Source: Longicatena caecimuris
GTDB taxonomy: Bacteria > Bacillota_I > Bacilli_A > Erysipelotrichales > Erysipelotrichaceae
NCBI RefSeq assembly: GCF_004341945.1
Contig: NZ_SMBP01000001.1
Coordinates: 252,611 to 316,610 of the forward strand
Reading direction: 5' to 3'
Length of the DNA stretch: 64,000 nucleotides
Shown piece after piece: positions 1 through 8,907 of the stretch; position 1 is the first letter of the stretch; each line of letters begins with the position of its first letter. The notes under the pieces are model-generated. The model ran no database searches. It was given only the letters and a program-made list of their open reading frames with translations, and was not told the DNA's origin. Both the position numbers and the translations under genes were made by a program.

Positions 1-429
1 TAATTCTTTATCTTTTTTGATTGCATCATTTGCTTCACGACGCACATTACGAACAGCAATCTTTGCTTCTTCTCCCATCTTATCTGCTTCTTTTGATAGT
101 TGTTTACGACGTTCTTCAGTCAATGCTGGCACATTCAAACGAATGACCTCACCATCACTTTGAGGCACCAATCCGGTGTCACTTGTCGCAATTGCACGTT
201 CAATATCTTTTAAAGTAGAACGATCATAAGGTTTGATCATTAATTGACGTCCTTCTACGACCTTAATACTAGCAACCTGATTGATAGGTGTTTCACTTCC
301 ATAATATTCAAAATGTACATGTTCTAACAAAGATGCGTTTGCTACTCCTGTGCGAATCGTTTTTAAATTTTCGTCAAGCTTCTCTACTGCTTTCTCCATT
401 TTGTGTTTCGTTACATCTAACAGTTCCAT
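1..429 (-). CDS. frr: Ribosome recycling factor (partial, C-terminus outside window)
   Basis: Encodes RRF, which with EF-G splits post-termination 70S ribosomes in the cytoplasm. The 143 codons present begin MELLDVTKHKMEKAV and continue into the conserved IRTGVANASLL and VPALTEERRKQL segments that are hallmarks of the family; about 40 C-terminal residues of the usual 185 lie beyond the left edge. The gene follows pyrH by 19 bp, the order found across Bacillota (rpsB-tsf-pyrH-frr), so it is probably cotranscribed with pyrH. The start is the ATG at 429, preceded by AAAGGA (an SD-like stretch) about 9 bp upstream. No stop or frameshift is seen in the visible part. Confidence 0.97.
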   Translation of the reverse strand, partial: MELLDVTKHKMEKAVEKLDENLKTIRTGVANASLLEHVHFEYYGSETPINQVASIKVVEGRQLMIKPYDRSTLKDIERAIATSDTGLVPQSDGEVIRLNVPALTEERRKQLSKEADKMGEEAKIAVRNVRREANDAIKKDKEL

Positions 430-448
430 AGTTTCGTGTCCTTTCTTT

Positions 449-1162
449 TTATCTATGATCTTTTGAAATTACTGTACCCGTAATGTCTCCACGAACAGCT
501 TTCAAAATATTTCCGCTTTCATTCATATTAAATACTACTAGATCAATATCATTATCCATACACATACTGGTAGCTGTAGTATCCATGACCTGCAATCCTT
601 CCTGAATCAGATCCATATAAGTTAAAGCATCATATTTAACAGCCTCAGGATGTGTTTTAGGATCCGCATTGTATACTCCATCTACACCGTTTTTGGCCAT
701 CAAAATGACATCAGCACCGATTTCACTGGCACGCAATGCAGCCGTTGTATCGGTAGAAAAATAAGGGTTTCCTGTACCTGCGCCAAAAATTACGATGCGC
801 CCTTTTTCCAAGTGACGTAATGCACGACGCACAATAAATGGTTCTGCCACTTTTTGCATCTCAATAGCCGTTTGCACACGCGTAGGCACGCCTTCTTGTT
901 CCAACGCACTCTGAACAGCCAATGCATTTATGACCGTCGCAAGCATTCCCATATAATCCGCCTGTACACGCTCAATTCCCATCGTTTCTGCCATTTTACC
1001 GCGAATGAAATTTCCACCGCCAACAACAATGGCTAAATCCACACCAAGCTCATGAATTTCTTTCAATTCTTTTGCCAACGCTTTTAAAATTTGTGGATCA
1101 AATGAATTACCAGGTGAAGATAAAGCCTCACCGCTTAATTTCAATAATACTCTTTTGTACAT
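449..1162 (-). CDS. pyrH: UMP kinase
   Basis: Hexameric bacterial UMP kinase of the amino acid kinase fold; phosphorylates UMP to UDP with ATP in pyrimidine nucleotide synthesis. The 237-residue product has the N-terminal KLSGEAL phosphate-binding motif (residues 8-14), the glycine-rich [10 protein letters not shown] loop (46-55) and the UMP/ATP region [16 protein letters not shown] (127-141). The frame stays open for 52 codons further upstream, but that extension has no homology; the ATG at 1162 has an AAAGGTGG ribosome binding site about 8 bp away and gives the family's normal length. A terminator separates it from tsf, so pyrH-frr likely has its own promoter in the 250-bp gap (a TATAAT hexamer is present near 1211 but no convincing -35). 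Confidence 0.97.
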
Positions 1163-1411
1163 GTCTACTTCCACCTTTACTTTTGTCGTTTTTTTAACTC
1201 TCCACTGTATATTATAAAGAAAAGATTTACAAAAAGGAAGAGCTATTCTCCTTTTTTTCATTTTTCTTTGGATACTTACAGACAAGACTATCATCTTACT
1301 GAATAAACTGAAAACCAATCCTCATTTGCGAGCACAGTAAGATCCAACTATATTCCATATCTATGGTAATTGTGTCTACATATCGTCATTCTTTTTTAAG
1401 GATATCCCCTT

Positions 1412-1439
1412 AAAAAAGGAGAAGTCCAATGACCTCTCC
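1412..1439 (-). terminator. Intrinsic terminator after tsf
   Basis: On the minus strand a perfect 9-bp stem (1431-1439 with 1418-1426, one G-U pair) closes a 4-nt loop and is followed at once by six T (1412-1417). It lies 10 bp past the tsf stop codon and should end the rpsB-tsf transcript before pyrH. A second perfect inverted repeat (1391-1401 with 1408-1418) follows it immediately; being AT rich and lacking a T tract, it may be an alternative pairing of the same region. Confidence 0.85.
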
Positions 1440-1449
1440 CTATCGTTAA

Positions 1450-2340
1450 TTATCCACCAAATGCCTGGCTCATTACTTCTTCAGCAAAGTTATCCTGGCG
1501 TTTTTCAATACCTTCACCAACTGCATAACGTACAAAGTTTACAACGTCACAGCCATTTTCTTTCAGGTACTGTGCAACCTTCATGTTTGGATCCAAGAAG
1601 AATTCCTGTTCTACCAAGCACAGATCTTTCAAGTTCTTGCTGATCTTACCTTCAATGATACCAGCCAATACTTTTTCTGGTTTGTTAGCCAATTTTTCAT
1701 CGTTTTTAACGATTTCAGTCTGTACTTTTCTTTCATGTTCTACAACTTCTGCAGGCATTTCATCACGGTTTACATACTGTGGAGCCATACTTGCAATCTG
1801 CATAGCGATGTTCTTAGCAACAGCTTCATCAGCTTTACCCTTTAAGGTAACAAGTGCAGAAATCTTTCCGCCCATGTGCATATAGCAACCGAAGAATTCA
1901 TCATCTGCTTTTTCAACTACTGCGATACGACGTAAAGAAATCTTTTCGCCAATCGTAGCTGTTGCTGTTGTTACAGCGTCTGCAACAGTGCCTTCACTTG
2001 CAGCACATGCTAAAGCAGCATCTAAATCAGCAGGTTTGTTTTCAATTAACACAGCCTGGATTTCATCCAACAGACCTAAGAACTTTTCATTCTTAGCAAC
2101 AAAGTCTGTTTCAGAGTTTACTTCAAATACAACACCGGTATTTCCATTGACAGCTGCACGAGTCAAACCTTCCGCAGCGATGCGGTCATTTTTCTTAGCA
2201 GCCTTAGCAATACCTTTTTCACGCAGCCAGTCGATAGATTTTTCCATATCTCCATCACAAGCTGTCAATGCTTTTTTACAATCCATCATACCTGCGCCTG
2301 TTCTTTCACGCAGTTCTTTTACCATTGATGCAGTAATCAT
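1450..2340 (-). CDS. tsf: Elongation factor Ts
   Basis: Guanine nucleotide exchange factor for EF-Tu. The 296-residue protein starts MITASMVKELRERTGAGMMDCKKAL, the UBA-like N-terminal domain, and contains the TDFVAKNEKF exchange motif around residues 78-87 that contacts EF-Tu. Length matches Bacillota EF-Ts (about 290). The start has a strong AAGGAGG site, and rpsB ends 24 bp upstream, so rpsB-tsf is a two-gene unit closed by the terminator at 1412-1439. Nothing unusual is visible. Confidence 0.98.
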   Translation of the reverse strand: MITASMVKELRERTGAGMMDCKKALTACDGDMEKSIDWLREKGIAKAAKKNDRIAAEGLTRAAVNGNTGVVFEVNSETDFVAKNEKFLGLLDEIQAVLIENKPADLDAALACAASEGTVADAVTTATATIGEKISLRRIAVVEKADDEFFGCYMHMGGKISALVTLKGKADEAVAKNIAMQIASMAPQYVNRDEMPAEVVEHERKVQTEIVKNDEKLANKPEKVLAGIIEGKISKNLKDLCLVEQEFFLDPNMKVAQYLKENGCDVVNFVRYAVGEGIEKRQDNFAEEVMSQAFGG

Positions 2341-2364
2341 TTTTCTATTTCCTCCTTTTCGTGA

Positions 2365-3318
2365 TTATTCAGCAGTATTAGTTTCTGCTGGTTTTGCTTC
2401 TGTTGCAGGTTTTGCTTCAGTAGCTGGTTTTACGTTTTCACGTTTCTGATAAGGAGCTCTGCCTCCACGTCCACCATTGCGGTTACGATCGAAATTGTTA
2501 CGACGGTTACGACGTTCTTCATTTCTCTGACGACGACGTCTTTCATTTTCAGCAATCTGCTCTTCAACATTGATGATAACATCTTTCATTGTTACATCTT
2601 CTTCGTTTTCATCAACACTGTGTGCTACGCTTAACAATCCGCCTTTTGCTTCTACGATTGCATCTGCCATCAATGTTGTGATTAATTTTACAGAACGGAT
2701 AGCATCATCATTTGATGCAATTGGGTAATCTACCATTTCTGGATCACAGTTAGTATCTACCATAGCGAATACAGGGATACCTAATTTCTTAGCTTCTGCA
2801 ACAGCATTGTGTTCTTCCTTAGGATCGATAACAAACAATGCGTTAGGCAGTTTCTTCATTTCCTTGATACCACCTAAGAAGTTTTCCAAACGTGCTTTCT
2901 GTTTCTTAACCTGTGCGATTTCTTTCTTAGGATACAGATCTAAAGTTCCGTTTGCTTCCATTTCTTCGATTTCTACTAAACGTTTTACACGTTTCTGGAT
3001 CGTACGATAGTTTGTTAATAAACCACCTAACCATCTCTGGTTTACGAAGAAACTTCCAGAACGTAATGCTTCTTCTACAACTACAGCCTGTGCCTGTTTC
3101 TTTGTACCTACAAATAATACCTTACCGCCTTTTTCAGCGATTTCTCTCATTGCAGCATACGCAGTGTCCAGCTGTTCTAATGTTTTTTCTAAGTTAATGA
3201 TGTATACACCATTTCTGCTTGCGTAGATGTTTGGTTTCATCTTTGGATTCCATCTACGTGTCTGATGACCAAAATGTACACCAGATTCCAATAATTTTCT
3301 CATTGATACTACTGACAT
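2365..3318 (-). CDS. rpsB: 30S ribosomal protein S2 with long charged C-terminal tail
   Basis: Structural protein of the small subunit head/body junction. The first about 250 residues are a standard S2 ([23 protein letters not shown] at the N-terminus; the [16 protein letters not shown] and [13 protein letters not shown] segments near residues 165-200). From about residue 251 there follows an extra 67-residue tail: an arginine/asparagine-rich block (roughly 258-290) and then tandem KPATEA repeats ending in an acidic tip. S2 is typically 230-260 residues, so this tail is lineage specific; it looks disordered and RNA-binding. The gene has its own promoter and a 140-nt leader, and is followed by tsf. 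Confidence 0.97.
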   Translation of the reverse strand: MSVVSMRKLLESGVHFGHQTRRWNPKMKPNIYASRNGVYIINLEKTLEQLDTAYAAMREIAEKGGKVLFVGTKKQAQAVVVEEALRSGSFFVNQRWLGGLLTNYRTIQKRVKRLVEIEEMEANGTLDLYPKKEIAQVKKQKARLENFLGGIKEMKKLPNALFVIDPKEEHNAVAEAKKLGIPVFAMVDTNCDPEMVDYPIASNDDAIRSVKLITTLMADAIVEAKGGLLSVAHSVDENEEDVTMKDVIINVEEQIAENERRRRQRNEERRNRRNNFDRNRNGGRGGRAPYQKRENVKPATEAKPATEAKPAETNTAE

Positions 3319-3455
3319 GAAAATATCCTCACTTTCCGTTTTTATCCTCCATCACTTCAAACTGCAGCAACTTATCATTGACGCTTACTTAACGCATCTA
3401 AAGCACGGGCTGCGGAATCCATGATGTGTGTTGTATGCGAACTTCGTCGCACCGT
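3319..3455 (-). promoter_or_regulatory. 5' leader of rpsB-tsf, possible autoregulatory RNA
   Basis: About 140 nt separate the predicted rpsB transcription start (just downstream of the -10 at 3461-3466) from the rpsB start codon. This is long for a simple leader. Ribosomal S2 leaders that bind S2 are known in other bacteria, so autoregulation is plausible, but I did not establish a conserved fold here. The distal end carries the rpsB ribosome binding site region. Confidence 0.35.
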
Positions 3456-3460
3456 TGTTT

Positions 3461-3488
3461 ATTATAACATAGAAAAGCCCTAATTCAA
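3461..3488 (-). promoter_or_regulatory. Sigma-A promoter of rpsB-tsf
   Basis: Minus-strand -35 TTGAAT (3483-3488), 16-bp spacer, -10 TATAAT (3461-3466). The -35 hexamer lies in the loop of the terminator that ends the topA-trmFO-xerC unit, so promoter and terminator overlap in about 35 bp. Confidence 0.7.
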
Positions 3489-3496
3489 GGGCTTTT
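3473..3496 (-). terminator. Terminator after xerC (usable in both directions)
   Basis: A 9-bp perfect stem (3473-3481 with 3488-3496) around a 6-nt loop. On the minus strand four T follow the stem; on the plus strand a run of TTTTTTTATTTTTTT follows, which would stop antisense transcription. It lies 60 bp past the xerC stop codon. Confidence 0.75.
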
Positions 3497-3556
3497 TTTA
3501 TTTTTTTACAGAAATTGGTGCCATTGTTTGCTTCACCATTCATAAATATGATCTTA

Positions 3557-4474
3557 CTATGTGTTTTCTTTGCCGGCACGAGGATGTGCATGCTCATATG
3601 CACTTTTTAAGCGATCCTGTGTCACATGGACATAGATTTGTGTCGTAGATAAGGAAGCATGTCCCAACAATTCTTGCACAACACGCAAATCAGCTCCATT
3701 ATCCAATAAGTGTGTGGCAAAGCTATGACGAAACATATGCGGATGAATATGCAGATGCAGATGGCACTTTTTAGCAGCCAATTCCATGCGATATTGCACA
3801 CCGCGACTTGTTAATGGCTTGCCCTTCTGATTCACAAAGACATATTCATGTTGCAACGTATTCACCCATTTTGGGCGTACATGTTCAATATAATCAACGA
3901 GACGTTCTTTTGCCAGATCATAGAAAGGAACCAAGCGTTGTTTATCTCCTTTACCAACGATATGTAAGATATTGTCATGGAAATCAATATCGGATAAGCG
4001 TAGATTTACTGCCTCACTGACACGCAAGCCACTGGCATACATCAATTCAAATAATGCACGATCACGAACATCTACCGCTTCATGCAAATCAAACGATGCT
4101 AGAAATAATGCAATTTCATCATAAAATAGAAATTCCGGGATCCTGCGTGTTTGCTTGGGTGCTTTGAAATATAAGAACGGATTGTTTTGCACCCCAACAT
4201 ACTCATTCAAGTAACGATAATAGGAACGCAATGAACTTAGCTTACGGGCAACCGTGGCATTTTTCATCGTTCCCTGTCGGCCATCTCGCTCACGCAGATG
4301 ACTCACATAATTCATCACGATAATGCGATCTACATCATCTAAGCTCATGATATTCTCACTTTTTAGAAAATCCAGAAATTCTGTAATATCACGCTGATAC
4401 GCATCCTTGGTATGTGCACTCCCGCTATTGACCGTATCTAAATAGTCTAAAAACCGCGTCAGATAAGATTCCAT
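3557..4474 (-). CDS. xerC: Tyrosine recombinase XerC
   Basis: Site-specific recombinase that resolves chromosome dimers at dif together with XerD. The 305-residue protein has an N-terminal SAM-like core-binding domain (about 1-95) and a C-terminal catalytic domain with all active residues visible: Arg151 (GLRVSEA), Lys175 (GKGDKQR), His246-x-x-Arg249 (HMFRHSF), His272 (GHAS) and the nucleophile Tyr281 (TQIYVHV). It follows topA and trmFO, the usual position of xerC (codV) in Bacillota; the TGATG junction with trmFO overlaps by one base, indicating translational coupling. The usual downstream hslVU-codY genes are absent here. Assignment as XerC rather than XerD rests on this context. Confidence 0.9.
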   Translation of the reverse strand: MESYLTRFLDYLDTVNSGSAHTKDAYQRDITEFLDFLKSENIMSLDDVDRIIVMNYVSHLRERDGRQGTMKNATVARKLSSLRSYYRYLNEYVGVQNNPFLYFKAPKQTRRIPEFLFYDEIALFLASFDLHEAVDVRDRALFELMYASGLRVSEAVNLRLSDIDFHDNILHIVGKGDKQRLVPFYDLAKERLVDYIEHVRPKWVNTLQHEYVFVNQKGKPLTSRGVQYRMELAAKKCHLHLHIHPHMFRHSFATHLLDNGADLRVVQELLGHASLSTTQIYVHVTQDRLKSAYEHAHPRAGKENT

Positions 4475-5766
4475 CAGTCAAACAATTCCCGATAGCTGTC
4501 AATAACTGCCAATGCTTGTTTGCCAAAGGCTTCTTTACGATCTTTTTTCTTCACCTTGGCTTCTAGCTGCATGATGCCAAAATTCGCATTCATCGGTTGG
4601 AAATACTTTGCGGATGCATGCGTAATATAATTGACCATAGAGCCAATTACACAGGTGCTTGGTAAGGTAATAACTGTTTTCCCTCTGATCAGATTTGCCA
4701 TGTTTAAGCCCGCCAACAATCCACTGGCAGCACTTTCTACATAGCCCTCCACACCGGTCAATTGCCCGGCAAAGAACAAATCATCCCGCGTTATATGCTG
4801 ATAGGTAGGACGCAACACCTTTGGGGCACACAAATATGAATTGCGATGCATGACACCATAACGCACGATGGACACGTGTTCCAATCCCGGTATCATGGAT
4901 AAGATACGTTTTTGTTCGCCCCATTTTAAATGTGTTTGAAAACCAACGACATTATACAAGCTGGCAATCGCGTTATCCTGTCGTAACTGGACCACTGCAT
5001 AAGGCAAACTACCATCCGGTTTTTCTAAACCGACAGGCTTCATCGGTCCAAACAGCAACGTTTTCTCGCCACGGCGTGCCATTTCTTCAAACGGCATACA
5101 ACCTTCAAAGAAGGTTTTATCAAAATCATGCAGTTCCGCTGTTTCCGCATGTAATAAAGCATCACAAAAAGCATCAAATTCTTCTTTGTTCATCGGACAA
5201 TTAATATAGGCAGCTTCTCCTTTATCATAACGTGATTTTACATAAGCCTTGGAAAAATCAATGGATTCTTTTTCAATGATAGGAGCTGCCGCATCATAGA
5301 AATGGAAATAATCCTCATGGGTCATTTCCTGAATTGCCTTACTTAGAGCATCACTTGTCAATGGTCCACTGGCAATAATCACCGGACCTTCAGGAATCTT
5401 CGTTATCTCTTCACGAACAACCTCCACCAAAGGGTGTTCACTTAAAATTTTAGTGATTGTTTCGCTGAAAGAGGTACGATCCACGGCCAAGGCACTACCA
5501 GCCGGTACACGGTGAGCATCCGCTGCCTTCATGATCAATGAATCCAAATGCCGCATTTCTTCTTTTAAAATACCAACTGCATTTTGTAATGAATCACTGC
5601 GCAAAGAGTTTGAGCAAACAAGTTCTGCAAACTGATCACTGTGATGGGCATCACTGGATTTTAACGGACGCATCTCTACTAATTTCACAGGGATCCCGCG
5701 TTTGATCAACTGCCAGCAGGCTTCACAGCCTGCCAATCCGGCACCGATTATGGTTACTTGTTTCAT
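4474..5766 (-). CDS. trmFO: Methylenetetrahydrofolate-tRNA-(uracil-5-)-methyltransferase
   Basis: Flavoprotein that makes 5-methyluridine at position 54 of tRNAs using methylene-THF and NAD(P)H, the Gram-positive alternative to TrmA. The 430-residue product opens with an FAD-binding Rossmann motif ([11 protein letters not shown], residues 5-15) and contains the family segments [18 protein letters not shown] (near 42-59) and [17 protein letters not shown]. Length is normal (about 435). It overlaps topA by four bases (ATGA) upstream and xerC by one base downstream, so the three genes form one coupled unit. Confidence 0.96.
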   Translation of the reverse strand: MKQVTIIGAGLAGCEACWQLIKRGIPVKLVEMRPLKSSDAHHSDQFAELVCSNSLRSDSLQNAVGILKEEMRHLDSLIMKAADAHRVPAGSALAVDRTSFSETITKILSEHPLVEVVREEITKIPEGPVIIASGPLTSDALSKAIQEMTHEDYFHFYDAAAPIIEKESIDFSKAYVKSRYDKGEAAYINCPMNKEEFDAFCDALLHAETAELHDFDKTFFEGCMPFEEMARRGEKTLLFGPMKPVGLEKPDGSLPYAVVQLRQDNAIASLYNVVGFQTHLKWGEQKRILSMIPGLEHVSIVRYGVMHRNSYLCAPKVLRPTYQHITRDDLFFAGQLTGVEGYVESAASGLLAGLNMANLIRGKTVITLPSTCVIGSMVNYITHASAKYFQPMNANFGIMQLEAKVKKKDRKEAFGKQALAVIDSYRELFD

Positions 5767-7982
5767 TCTGCTTCCACCTCTGTCGCTTTTTTCTTAACTG
5801 TTTTTTTCACGACTTTTTTAGCCGTTTTCTTTGGTACTGCCTTTTTCTTGTCAGTTGTTTCCTCATCACTCTTTTTCTTTTTTGGCTCTTTTTTGATATA
5901 CCGGCATTTAGGATAATTGCTGCAGCCGATGAAGGTTGTGCCAAAGCGTGATTTACGCTGTACAAGTTCATGACCACATTCCGGACACATTTCACCGGTT
6001 GGTACAGGTTCCTCCTTTGGCTTATTACTTTTAATATATTTACAATCCGGGTAATTGCTACATGCCAAGAAAGAACCATAGCGTCCTTTCTTCATGACCA
6101 TCTTACTACCACATTTTGGACAGACTTCTTCACTTTCCGTATTTTCCTCTTCATTTTCACTTTTCGTGTAACGACAAGTAGGAAAATTAATACAGGATAC
6201 AAATTTCCCATAACGTCCGATACGATACACCAATTCGCTGCCACATTCCGGACAAGTTTCCCCGGTACGTTCCAGCTCCTTTTTCTCCATATGCTCATAA
6301 GCATTTTCCAGTAATGGTTCAAATTCATTATAGAATGTTCGCACTTCTTCAATGTTGTTACGTTTTCCTGCTGCGATTTCATCTAAGTGATGTTCCATGC
6401 CTGCCGTATACGAAACATTGATGATGTCCTTGAAGAATTCTTGCAATTTGGCATCCGTCAATTCCCCTTGTTCACTAGGGATAAAGACTTTGGTCTTACT
6501 GCCTTCACTTGGGCGTTCTAATGATACATAACCTCTAGCTTGCAATGTATCAATAATAATAGCATACGTTGAAGGACGACCTATGCCCTTTTCTTCCATT
6601 TCTTTGATCAAGCGAGCTTCACTATAACGTAAAGGTGGTTCTGTGAAGTGTTGTTTACCTTCCAATTCCACATCCTTTAATTGTTCCTGTTCTTGCAATG
6701 GTGGCAACATCTCATCTTTTACTGTTTCATAATCGTGATATACTTTCAAATAACCATCAAATGTCAGAATTGAACCATTGGCACTAAACTCACAGCCATT
6801 TGAAACAATTTGCGCATTCACGACATCACTTTTGCTCGGTGCCATTAAAGAAGCCAGCGTTCGTGCATAAATCAGCTTATACAATTTGTACTGATCATTT
6901 GTTAAATATGGTTTCACTTTTTCCGGTGTATTAAAAACACTGGTAGGACGAATAGCCTCATGCGCATCCTGTGCATTTTCATTATTTTTCTGGCGTGCAC
7001 GACCTTTATACTCCTTACCATAAACTTCTTCAATATATGATTCAGCATCTTTCACGAACACGTCTGATAAACGCGTAGAATCTGTACGCATATAAGAGAT
7101 AAGACCTTCACTCACCCCATCTGCTAAGGGCAGACCTTCATAAAGCTTTTGGGCAATCTGCATCGTCTTTTTTGCTCCGAAATTTAACTTTGTGCTGGCC
7201 TCCTGTTGTAACGTCGAAGTGATAAAAGGCATTCTTGCTTCTTTTTTACGAACCTTTTTTTCAATAGCGGACACAACAAAAGCAGCACAGCGTTCAATGA
7301 TAGCATCTACATCTGCCTGTGTTTTTAATTCTGCCTTTTTGCCATCCACTTTATTCAGACTCGCACTGAATTGTTTGCCATTTTTTTCGATATTTGCTGC
7401 TAACGTCCAATATTCTTCGCTCTTAAAAGCGCGAATTTCATTTTCGCGTTCAACGATCAAACGCAAAGCAACAGACTGTACTCGTCCTGCTGACTTTGAT
7501 TTTATTTTACTTTGTAATAACTTTGATAACTTAAAACCGATGATCCGATCCAGCATGCGTCTGGTTTCCTGACTTTTCACCAGATCCTGATCAATCGTAC
7601 GGGGATGTTGAAATGCTTCTGTTACAGCATTTTTCGTAATTTCATGAAAGATGATACGATTTTCTTCTTCCATATCTAGTTCTAATACATTTGCCAAATG
7701 CCAAGCAATTGCCTCACCCTCACGGTCAGGGTCACTTGCTAGAAAGACATGTTCACTTTTTTTGGCAAGATCTTTTAATTCTTTTACGACTGCACGTTTA
7801 TCAGAGCTTATCTTATACGTAGGTTCAAAGTCATGCTCCACATCAATGCCTAAGCCACCTTTACCTGTTGTCGCAAGATCACGTATATGTCCCTTGGAAG
7901 AAACGACATGATAGTCGCCACCAAGATATTTTTCTATGGTTTTCGATTTGGAAGGGGATTCCACGATTACTAAATTTTTCAT
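5763..7982 (-). CDS. topA: DNA topoisomerase I
   Basis: Type IA enzyme that relaxes negative supercoils. The N-terminal TOPRIM domain ([17 protein letters not shown]; acidic ASDPDREGE at 82-90) and the catalytic tyrosine Tyr297 in LISYMRTDS are intact. The C-terminus has three four-cysteine zinc ribbons (CPECG...C, CPKCG...C, CPECG...C), each ending in an N-x-P-x-C motif, and then a lysine-rich tail of about 40 residues likely to bind nucleic acid. 739 residues is slightly longer than usual (about 690) because of this tail. It lies downstream of dprA with a 72-bp gap, the common smf-topA-trmFO order. Confidence 0.97.
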   Translation of the reverse strand: MKNLVIVESPSKSKTIEKYLGGDYHVVSSKGHIRDLATTGKGGLGIDVEHDFEPTYKISSDKRAVVKELKDLAKKSEHVFLASDPDREGEAIAWHLANVLELDMEEENRIIFHEITKNAVTEAFQHPRTIDQDLVKSQETRRMLDRIIGFKLSKLLQSKIKSKSAGRVQSVALRLIVERENEIRAFKSEEYWTLAANIEKNGKQFSASLNKVDGKKAELKTQADVDAIIERCAAFVVSAIEKKVRKKEARMPFITSTLQQEASTKLNFGAKKTMQIAQKLYEGLPLADGVSEGLISYMRTDSTRLSDVFVKDAESYIEEVYGKEYKGRARQKNNENAQDAHEAIRPTSVFNTPEKVKPYLTNDQYKLYKLIYARTLASLMAPSKSDVVNAQIVSNGCEFSANGSILTFDGYLKVYHDYETVKDEMLPPLQEQEQLKDVELEGKQHFTEPPLRYSEARLIKEMEEKGIGRPSTYAIIIDTLQARGYVSLERPSEGSKTKVFIPSEQGELTDAKLQEFFKDIINVSYTAGMEHHLDEIAAGKRNNIEEVRTFYNEFEPLLENAYEHMEKKELERTGETCPECGSELVYRIGRYGKFVSCINFPTCRYTKSENEEENTESEEVCPKCGSKMVMKKGRYGSFLACSNYPDCKYIKSNKPKEEPVPTGEMCPECGHELVQRKSRFGTTFIGCSNYPKCRYIKKEPKKKKSDEETTDKKKAVPKKTAKKVVKKTVKKKATEVEAE

Positions 7983-8054
7983 TTTTAGCCTCCTAGCCTA
8001 AACTACACGTCTTTTATTATTTGTTTTTTTTTAGCATTTGTCAAACATTTTATG

Positions 8055-8792
8055 CTAAATCATGCGAATATCTTGTTCATCTACTAAAATCATTGCGCCT
8101 TGTGCAATTAACGTATTGCTTCCTTTTCCTTCTCGTTGATCCATCGGATGTGGTACACAATAAATTGGTATATCCAGCGAAAGCGCCTCATTAACAGTCA
8201 GCATTGTGCCACTTCGCATCCCTGCTTCCACAACGATAACAGCATCACTCAAGGCCGCAATTAAGCGATTGCGCCAAGGAAAATGATAGGGCTTTGGCGG
8301 TGTATGGGGTGGATATTCACTTAGGACCAATTGCTTTTTGGCCATGATTTGTTGAATATCGGCATTAACTTTCGGATAATACACATCCAATCCACATCCC
8401 GTTATACCGATTGTATGCTGAGCAAGAGCTTCGCGATGTGCAATGCCATCGATTCCCTTGGCAAGCCCGCTCACAATGCAATAGCGCAATGCTAAGATTT
8501 TGGTGATTTGTGCGCACATCTTACTTCCATAAGCGGTTGGCTGACGGCTGCCTATGACAGCCACACTTCGCTGTTCACATAAAGCAAGATTACCTTCATA
8601 AAACAAAATCCACGGTGGACATTGCAGCCTTCTAAATTTGCAAGGATATGTAGGATCGACAATTGTAACATAGGTACATGAACATGCTGGTAAATTCCAT
8701 GCTTTATTTTCCTTAATGGCTTCGCGCATCTTATACCAATCCCCTTTATACTGTATCGCATAAGCTAAAATTTGTTCTCGATATTGCATCAT
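8055..8792 (-). CDS. dprA: DNA processing protein DprA, minimal form
   Basis: Loads RecA on incoming single-stranded DNA during natural transformation. The 245-residue protein is essentially the Rossmann-like DprA core: VAVIGSRQPTAYG (about 76-88), IVSGLAKGIDGIAHREAL, FPWRNRLIAALSDAVIVVEAGMRSGTM. It is shorter than typical DprA (280-370) because the N-terminal SAM-like region is reduced and there is no C-terminal winged-helix domain. Two adjacent ATG codons could start it; the first (8792) has AGGAGG at good distance and sits exactly 19 bp from the conserved competence element at 8812-8840, the same distance as in comEA. topA follows. Confidence 0.93.
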   Translation of the reverse strand: MMQYREQILAYAIQYKGDWYKMREAIKENKAWNLPACSCTYVTIVDPTYPCKFRRLQCPPWILFYEGNLALCEQRSVAVIGSRQPTAYGSKMCAQITKILALRYCIVSGLAKGIDGIAHREALAQHTIGITGCGLDVYYPKVNADIQQIMAKKQLVLSEYPPHTPPKPYHFPWRNRLIAALSDAVIVVEAGMRSGTMLTVNEALSLDIPIYCVPHPMDQREGKGSNTLIAQGAMILVDEQDIRMI

Positions 8793-8811
8793 TTAAACCT
8801 CCTTACTTTTA

Positions 8812-8840
8812 TATACGACACAGATAGGTCTTTTTCGTAA
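8812..8840 (-). promoter_or_regulatory. Candidate competence promoter/operator upstream of dprA
   Basis: A 29-bp element matching the one before comEA (51178-51206) at 24 of 29 positions without a gap; all five differences are transitions. On the coding strand it reads as a TTACGA block, 17 bp, then CGTATA, ending 19 bp before the dprA ATG. The hexamers do not match sigma-A (TTGACA/TATAAT), but the spacing is that of a promoter, giving a leader of about a dozen bases containing only the ribosome binding site. An alternative sigma factor or a competence activator site would explain it. Confidence 0.7.
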
Positions 8841-8866
8841 AAGTGCTTTATTTTATCAAATAATAT

Positions 8867-8893
8867 AAAAAGAGCCCTATTTTCATAAGGCTC
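8867..8893 (-). terminator. Intrinsic terminator after the SPFH/membrane protein unit
   Basis: Minus-strand stem of 9 bp (8885-8893 with 8872-8880, one G-U pair) closed by a GAAA tetraloop and followed by five T (8867-8871). It isolates the unit ending at 8908 from dprA. Confidence 0.85.
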
Positions 8894-8907
8894 CCATGCA
8901 ACATAGT

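Noticed and set aside
1163..1390. Possible promoter for pyrH (TATAAT near 1211)
   Set aside because: The -10 is good but no acceptable -35 is found at 16-18 bp; not listed as a feature.
1988..2449. Plus-strand open frame of 153 codons with repeated AGFASV units
   Set aside because: It is antisense to tsf and rpsB; the repeats are just the complement of the KPATEA repeats of the S2 tail.
3385..3603. Open frame of 72 codons on the minus strand between xerC and rpsB
   Set aside because: It spans the xerC 3' end, the terminator and the rpsB promoter, has no good ribosome binding site and no recognisable sequence.
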